This document shows, piece after piece, positions 14,916 to 19,605 of a stretch of DNA of 19,605 nt. Under the pieces are notes generated by a model that was not told the DNA's origin, did no database searches, and saw only the letters and a program-made list of their open reading frames with translations. The position numbers and the translations under genes were made by a program. The stretch's first letter is position 1. Every line of letters begins with the position of its first letter. The DNA lies in assembly GCA_028693885.1 (NCBI GenBank), contig JAQUUM010000007.1:1-19605 (forward strand), written 5' to 3'. The DNA is from Bacilli bacterium. GTDB lineage: Bacteria; Bacillota_I; Bacilli_A; ML615J-28; CAG-698.

Positions 14916-16078
14916 TTTAAAATCTCCTTTAAGATAGCAAGCCCTTCTTCTAATTCTTCATATGATATGTTTAAAGCAGGCAAAATTCTTATCTTGTCTT
15001 TTGCTTTTAAAACAAGCAAGCCTTTTTCAAGACAAGAATTTACAACCTCGTCAACATTTAAAGAAGTTTTTACTCCTATCATTAAACCTTTGCCCGAAAT
15101 ATCCTCTACATTTTTAAAAGTTTTTACAGTATCAAAAATTAGTTTCGATTTTGCTTTTACTTCTTCTAAAAATGCGTCATTAACTCTTTTTAAAATACTA
15201 ATAGCTCCAGCCGCCGCAATTGGATTGCCTCCAAAGGTCGACCCGTGTTGCCCATAGCCAATAGTATTTTCCAATTTAGCGTCAAATAGAATTGCCCCAA
15301 TTGGTAATCCACCACCTAAGCCTTTAGCAGTAGTCACAATATTAGGTTTTAAATTATACTCCATATAACTATAAAAATAACCAGTTCTACCGTTCCCTGT
15401 TTGAACTTCATCAATTATAAAAACAAGATCATTTTTTTTACATATTTTTTCTACTTCTTTCAAAAAATCTTCTTCAAGATTTAAAACTCCACCTTCACCT
15501 TGAACAGTTTCAAGCATAATCGCACAAGTTGCCTTAGTAACTAAAGATTTTACAGAATCAATATCATTGGCTTTTGCATATTTAAATCCTTCTAAAAAAG
15601 GTCCAAAAAATTGATGAAAAGAATCTTGCCCAGTAGCTGTCAAAGTTGCCATAGTTCTACCATGAAAACTATTTTTCAAAGTTATGATTTCATATCTATT
15701 ACTACCATATTTATCAAAACTATATTTTCTAGCTGCCTTAATCGCACCTTCATTTGCTTCGGCTCCTGAATTAGCAAAAAACACTTTTTTCATTTTTGTT
15801 TTACTACAAAGCATTTTTGCAAGTTGGATTTGTGGCATTGAATAATATAAATTAGAAACATGTTGTAAATTTCTTGCTTGTTTCGTAATAGCTTTTACCC
15901 ATAAAGAATCAGCCATACCAAAACAATTGACTGCAATTCCCGATGAAAAATCAATATATTTTTTATCATCTACGCTATACAAAGTAGAACCTTTTCCACT
16001 TTTGATAGCTAAATCAAATCTTTTATATGAATTAAGGATATATTTATTATCCTCATATTTTATTTTAGAAAATTCCAT
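14912..16078 (-). CDS. argD: Acetylornithine aminotransferase
   Basis: The 388-residue PLP enzyme converts N-acetylglutamate semialdehyde to N-acetylornithine with glutamate as amino donor. It shows the class III aminotransferase motifs: FANSGAEANEGAIK (101-114), SFHGRT (137-142), IIDEVQTGNGRTG (221-233; Asp223 contacts the PLP ring nitrogen) and TTAKGLGGGLPIGA (249-262), with Lys252 as the Schiff base lysine. Position between argB and argF identifies it over related ornithine or GABA aminotransferases. The start at 16078 has GGGGG at good spacing, a site that abuts the argB stop. Confidence 0.94.
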   Translation of the reverse strand: MEFSKIKYEDNKYILNSYKRFDLAIKSGKGSTLYSVDDKKYIDFSSGIAVNCFGMADSLWVKAITKQARNLQHVSNLYYSMPQIQLAKMLCSKTKMKKVFFANSGAEANEGAIKAARKYSFDKYGSNRYEIITLKNSFHGRTMATLTATGQDSFHQFFGPFLEGFKYAKANDIDSVKSLVTKATCAIMLETVQGEGGVLNLEEDFLKEVEKICKKNDLVFIIDEVQTGNGRTGYFYSYMEYNLKPNIVTTAKGLGGGLPIGAILFDAKLENTIGYGQHGSTFGGNPIAAAGAISILKRVNDAFLEEVKAKSKLIFDTVKTFKNVEDISGKGLMIGVKTSLNVDEVVNSCLEKGLLVLKAKDKIRILPALNISYEELEEGLAILKEILK

Positions 16079-16087
16079 TCTTCCCCC

Positions 16088-16939
16088 TTAAGAAAACATC
16101 GTTCCTATTCCTTCATCACTTAATAGTTCAATCAAAATCGAATGAGGAACTCTACCATCAATTATAAACACTTTTTTTACACCGCGTCTAATAGCTTCAC
16201 AACAACATTCAACTTTTGGAATCATTCCACCTGAAATAATTCCTTCTTTAACTAAAGATTTAACCTCAGATACATTAACAGAAGAAATTAATGATGTTGG
16301 ATCATCTTTATCTTTTAATAAACCTATAACATCAGTTAAAGAAATAAAACTTTCAGCATTTAAAGCTCCAGCAATTCTAGCAGCAGCAGTATCTGCATTA
16401 ACATTATAAGCATTTCCCTCTTTATCACAAGCAACCGTAGAAATAACTGGAATATAACCAAGATTTAGTAACTCTGAAATTGGTTCAGGATTAATACTAA
16501 TAATATCACCTGCGAATCCTAACTTAGTATTAATTGGTTGAGCTTCTATAATTCTAGCATCTATTCCGCTTAATCCAATAGCTCTTCCACCCGCTACTTG
16601 AACATAATTAACCAAATCTTTATTTATTTTGCCCGCTAAAATCATTTGTACAACTTCAACAGTATCTTTATCAGTAACTCTTAATCCATCAATGAACTCA
16701 GATTTTTTACCTAATTTAGCAAGCATATCAGAAATTTCAGGACCTCCACCATGTATTAATACTACCTTCATCCCAATTAATGATAATAATACAACATCTT
16801 CAATAACACTTTTCTTAAGTTTTTCATCAGTCATAGCATTTCCACCATACTTAACTACTACTACTTTATTATAGTATTTTTGTATATATGGCAATGCTTG
16901 AATTAAAACTTTTGTTCTTATTTCATTAGTTATACTCAT
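16088..16939 (-). CDS. argB: Acetylglutamate kinase
   Basis: The 283-residue enzyme phosphorylates N-acetylglutamate with ATP, usually the committed step in the cyclic pathway. It has KYGGNAM (30-36, Lys30), IHGGGPE (62-68), the substrate site VNADTAAA (180-187) and GGMIPKVE (237-244, Lys242). An N-terminal helix precedes the kinase core (residues 1-22, TKVLIQALPYIQKY) and the C-terminus has GIGTMF; both are features of the hexameric, arginine-inhibited form, so feedback inhibition by arginine is expected though not shown. AGGAG stands 6 bases before the ATG, touching the argJ stop codon. Confidence 0.95.
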   Translation of the reverse strand: MSITNEIRTKVLIQALPYIQKYYNKVVVVKYGGNAMTDEKLKKSVIEDVVLLSLIGMKVVLIHGGGPEISDMLAKLGKKSEFIDGLRVTDKDTVEVVQMILAGKINKDLVNYVQVAGGRAIGLSGIDARIIEAQPINTKLGFAGDIISINPEPISELLNLGYIPVISTVACDKEGNAYNVNADTAAARIAGALNAESFISLTDVIGLLKDKDDPTSLISSVNVSEVKSLVKEGIISGGMIPKVECCCEAIRRGVKKVFIIDGRVPHSILIELLSDEGIGTMFS

Positions 16940-16948
16940 TCTTTTCTC

Positions 16949-18160
16949 CTAACTTCTATAATCGCCATTGATTTTTACATAGTCATATGTTAAATCACAG
17001 CCCCAAGCAGTAGCTTTTTTATCTCCTTGATTTAAAGATATGTTTATTTTAATGTAATCCTCTTGTAAAATCGTTTTAGCAATCGCTTCATCAAAATGAA
17101 CTCCAGCTCCATTTTGGCAAACCAAAATTTCCCCTTTGGAACTTTCAAATTTAACTTCAATTAATCCAATCTCAACATCAACACCACTATAGCCAATTGC
17201 ACATAAAATCCTTCCCCAATTAGCATCAGAACCAAACATTGCTGTTTTTACTAAACTTGAAGATATAACTTTTTTAGCAATTATTCTAGCAATTTCTATC
17301 GTTGGTGCATTTACTACATTGCACTCTAATAATTTAGTAGCACCTTCTCCATCTTTTGCTATCGCTTTAGATAAATGTGTCATTACATAAACTAAAGCAT
17401 TAAAGAATGTTTTATAGTCTGAATCGCAAATACCTATCTTTTTATTATCAGCCATCCCATTAGCTAAGATACTTACCATATCATTAGTAGAGGTATCACC
17501 ATCTACACTTACCATATTAAAAGTATCATTAGTTGCATCTAGTAAAGCTTTTTGTAATAATTCAGTTTCAATATTCACATCGGTTGTCAAAAAAACTAAC
17601 ATAGTCGCCATATTCGGATTAATCATTCCAGACCCTTTTGCAACTCCACCAAGCCTGCATGTAACTCCTGAAATTTCAAAAGAAACAGCAATCTCTTTTT
17701 CAACTAGATCTGTTGTCATAATTGCATGAGCAACACTACTGCTATCATAGCCAAGAGAATCAACTAAAACATTTATGTTATCTTCGATAGGTTTAATATT
17801 AAGTGGTTCTCCAATTACACCAGTCGATGCCACAATTATATCTTCACTACTTATTTTTAATTCCTTAGCAACTAATTCGCACATTTTTTTTGCTATTTCT
17901 TGTCCATTAGCATTACACGTATTTGCATTCCCACTATTACAAATTATTGCTTGAGCATAACCATCCGCAACATTTTTTTTAGTAACGTAAATAGGTGCTC
18001 CTTTTACTAGATTAGTAGTATAAACACAAGCTGCACTTGCTTTTTTTTCGCTAACTATTAAAGCTAAATCTTTTTTACTTCGATTTTTCCTAATACCGCA
18101 ATGAATTCCAGCCCCTTTAAAGCCCTTAGCAGCACATATTCCATTTGTTATAATATTCAT
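16949..18160 (-). CDS. argJ: Glutamate N-acetyltransferase / ornithine acetyltransferase
   Basis: The 403-residue enzyme moves the acetyl group from N-acetylornithine to glutamate, yielding ornithine and regenerating N-acetylglutamate. Members self-cleave before a conserved Thr; here NPNMATML (181-188) places the cut between Ala185 and Thr186, Thr186 becoming the nucleophile of the beta chain. NSGNANTC (75-82) and STGVIGEPL (112-120) are further family motifs. Many Firmicute ArgJ proteins are bifunctional and also use acetyl-CoA; with no argA or argE visible, that is plausible here but cannot be proven from sequence. GGAAGG precedes the ATG. It sits 12 bases after argC and 9 before argB. Confidence 0.95.
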   Translation of the reverse strand: MNIITNGICAAKGFKGAGIHCGIRKNRSKKDLALIVSEKKASAACVYTTNLVKGAPIYVTKKNVADGYAQAIICNSGNANTCNANGQEIAKKMCELVAKELKISSEDIIVASTGVIGEPLNIKPIEDNINVLVDSLGYDSSSVAHAIMTTDLVEKEIAVSFEISGVTCRLGGVAKGSGMINPNMATMLVFLTTDVNIETELLQKALLDATNDTFNMVSVDGDTSTNDMVSILANGMADNKKIGICDSDYKTFFNALVYVMTHLSKAIAKDGEGATKLLECNVVNAPTIEIARIIAKKVISSSLVKTAMFGSDANWGRILCAIGYSGVDVEIGLIEVKFESSKGEILVCQNGAGVHFDEAIAKTILQEDYIKINISLNQGDKKATAWGCDLTYDYVKINGDYRS

Positions 18161-18172
18161 CTTAACCTTCCT

Positions 18173-19105
18173 TTATAAAACCAATCCAATGGTAGGATCA
18201 AGTCCTAGCATTATATTCATACATTGAACCGCTGCTCCAGATGCGCCCTTGCCTAAATTGTCAAGCCTTGCAGTTAATGTCATTCTTTCATCATTTCCAA
18301 AAACAAAAATTTCCATAAAATCTTTGCCTTCAAGCGTATTACACGCAAGAAACGAATCATTTCTTTCAATATATTTAATGAATTTTTGATTACTATAATA
18401 GGACCTATAGAAATTTTTCATTTCTTCAATAGTCTTTTTAGTTTTCATATTTTTTTGATGTAATGTAATATTAACTATCATGCCACAATAATGATCACCT
18501 ACAATAGGAATAAATATAGGTTCATTTTCTAAACCACAAATTGCTTTCATTTCTGGCAAATGTTTATGCATTTGAGTTAGACCATATTGTCTTGGACTAC
18601 TTAATTCAACGTCTCTTGAATCATCTTCATACTCTGCAATCATTTTTTTACCACCACCACTATAGCCTGTAACTGAAACACAAGAAATAATATCAGATTT
18701 TTCTATAATGTTGTTTTGTATAAGTGGATATACTAATGAAACAAATCCACTAGCATGGCAGCCTGGAACACATACTCTTTTAGAAGTTTTTATATTATCC
18801 AAATGTTTTTTTGATAGTTCAGGCAATCCATATGCCCAATCACTAGAAGTACGAAAAGCAGTTGATGCATCAATAATTTTTGTATTTGGATTAGTAACTA
18901 AAGTAACAGCTTCTCTGCTTGCAACATCTGGTAAACACAAAATTGTAAGATCAGATAAATTAATTAATTTTTGTCTTTCATCTTTATCTTTTCTTAAGTC
19001 AGAATCAATACTAAGAAGTTCAATATCACTTCTATTTTTTAATCTTTCTAATATTCTAAGGCCTGTTGTTCCTTCTTGCCCATCAATAAATACTTTATAT
19101 TTCAT
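18173..19105 (-). CDS. argC: N-acetyl-gamma-glutamyl-phosphate reductase, short type 2
   Basis: The 310-residue enzyme reduces N-acetylglutamyl phosphate to the semialdehyde with NADPH. The N-terminal GQEGTTGLRI (9-18) is the type 2 form of the nucleotide-binding loop; CLPDVASREAV and the catalytic VPGCHASG (113-120, Cys116) follow. It is shorter than the type 1 enzyme of E. coli or B. subtilis (near 340-350 residues), and its sequence pattern (IDGQEGTTG, ELLSI, RKD, ILCLPD) is that of the separate type 2 subfamily. The ATG lies inside the end of argH (11-base overlap) with only a weak AAAGAAATAAAG before it, so translation is probably coupled to argH. Confidence 0.94.
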   Translation of the reverse strand: MKYKVFIDGQEGTTGLRILERLKNRSDIELLSIDSDLRKDKDERQKLINLSDLTILCLPDVASREAVTLVTNPNTKIIDASTAFRTSSDWAYGLPELSKKHLDNIKTSKRVCVPGCHASGFVSLVYPLIQNNIIEKSDIISCVSVTGYSGGGKKMIAEYEDDSRDVELSSPRQYGLTQMHKHLPEMKAICGLENEPIFIPIVGDHYCGMIVNITLHQKNMKTKKTIEEMKNFYRSYYSNQKFIKYIERNDSFLACNTLEGKDFMEIFVFGNDERMTLTARLDNLGKGASGAAVQCMNIMLGLDPTIGLVL

Positions 19106-19605
19106 TATTCTTTATTTCTTTCTTTATAAATTCGATTTGTTCTTCCACTTGATTAATAGCCGGTCCACCAAGAGAATTTCTACTTAAAGCGCATCTTTCA
19201 ATATCAACTGCTTCATATATGTCATTTTCAAATTTAACACTAAATTTTTTATATACATCAAATGGCATATTTTCAAATGTATAGCCTAACTTTATTGCTT
19301 CAGCTACTAGTTTGCCTGATATTTCATAACTATCTCTGAACGGAAGACCTTTTTTAGTTAAGTAATCTGCAACATCAGTTGCATTCATAAATCCGCCACT
19401 TGCTGATGTTTTCATTTTTTGTTTGTTTACTTTGATTGTTGCAAACATATCAGTAAATACGCTTAAACACATTTTAACAGTATCAATACTATCAAAAATT
19501 GCTTCTTTGTCTTCTTGCATATCTTTATTATATGCTAAAGGCAATCCTTTTAAAACTGTCAATAATGCCATTAAATTACCAAAAGTTCTCCCTGTTTTTC
19601 CTCTT
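19095..19605 (-). CDS. argH: Argininosuccinate lyase, C-terminal part (cut by window edge)
   Basis: The last 169 residues of the enzyme are inside the window; the reading frame is open to position 19605 and continues beyond it. The enzyme splits argininosuccinate into arginine and fumarate. The visible part contains RGKTGRTFGNLMALL and KGLPLAYNKDMQEDKE, the conserved stretch that follows the GSSxMPxKxN signature (which lies outside), and the C-terminal segment ATDVADYLTKKGLPFRDSYE. In many homologs the last motif reads FRDAHE; here it is FRDSYE. Met codons such as that at 19571 are internal, not starts. argH is the first visible gene of the arg operon; whether argG precedes it cannot be seen. 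Confidence 0.95.
   Translation of the reverse strand, partial: RGKTGRTFGNLMALLTVLKGLPLAYNKDMQEDKEAIFDSIDTVKMCLSVFTDMFATIKVNKQKMKTSASGGFMNATDVADYLTKKGLPFRDSYEISGKLVAEAIKLGYTFENMPFDVYKKFSVKFENDIYEAVDIERCALSRNSLGGPAINQVEEQIEFIKKEIKNNEI

Noticed and set aside
14907..15257. Plus-strand frame opposite argD
   Set aside because: Antisense to the conserved aminotransferase core, with no ribosome-binding site.
18708..19187. Plus-strand frame of 159 codons opposite argC and the argH end
   Set aside because: It is antisense to conserved catalytic regions of ArgC, with no start signal; a shadow of codon bias.
1..19605. Mollicute-type recoding of TGA as tryptophan
   Set aside because: TGA ends argD, aroF, rluA, the InlB-repeat gene and the TIM-barrel gene exactly where family lengths predict, and Trp residues use TGG.
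16949..19605. ArgR operators (ARG boxes) inside the arg operon
   Set aside because: Gaps between genes are 8-12 bases or overlaps, and no convincing operator-like palindrome was seen; the operon promoter is outside the window.
1..19605. CRISPR arrays, insertion sequences, tRNA or rRNA genes
   Set aside because: No regularly spaced direct repeats, transposase-like frames or RNA-gene-like GC-rich folds were seen, and no gap is large enough to hold them.

Overview
The window is AT-rich bacterial chromosome in which every convincing gene lies on the minus strand, so transcription runs from position 19605 down to 1. Shine-Dalgarno sites (AGGAGG type), sigma-A-like promoters with TATAAT boxes, short intrinsic terminators, a lipobox lipoprotein, two DegV paralogs and an EF-G-like paralog all point to a low-GC Firmicute (Bacillota), plausibly from the Erysipelotrichia / Mollicutes-related branch. 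That placement is an inference. TGA is used as stop (argD, aroF, the TIM-barrel gene, rluA) and TGG for Trp, so the code is the standard bacterial one. Coding is dense: no gene-free stretch reaches 100 bases.

Region 1 (19605-14013) is an arginine biosynthesis operon in the order argH (C-terminal part only, cut by the window edge), argC (short, type 2), argJ, argB, argD, argF. Genes overlap or are 8-12 bases apart. With argJ recycling the acetyl group, this covers the cyclic route from N-acetylglutamate to citrulline plus the last step. The operon promoter and any argG lie outside the window.

Region 2 (13964-12103) holds aroF (type I-beta DAHP synthase with an N-terminal ferredoxin-like domain) and tyrA (prephenate dehydrogenase). 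They are joined by an ATGA overlap, with their own probable promoter and a terminator after tyrA: entry into the shikimate pathway and the branch to tyrosine.

Region 3 (12018-10223) contains two degV/fakB-like paralogs, each with its own promoter and terminator. Region 4 (10131-7107) pairs a xylose-isomerase-like TIM-barrel gene with a long U32-family protein (RlhA/TrhP-like cysteine cluster), overlapping by 8 bases. Region 5 (7028-4078) has an EF-G-like GTPase with its own promoter and terminator, then an RluA-type pseudouridine synthase whose start codon follows directly on that terminator.

Region 6 (4066-1) is the most unusual part: a tight four-gene operon behind a near-consensus promoter. 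It encodes a secreted or membrane protein with three InlB-type repeats, a lipoprotein with two FN3-like repeats, a one-piece Wzz/BY-kinase (polysaccharide co-polymerase fused to a tyrosine kinase) with an atypical P-loop, and a Cof-type HAD phosphatase (cut by the window edge). No glycosyltransferase, flippase or polymerase is visible beside it, so its role in capsule or surface assembly is open.
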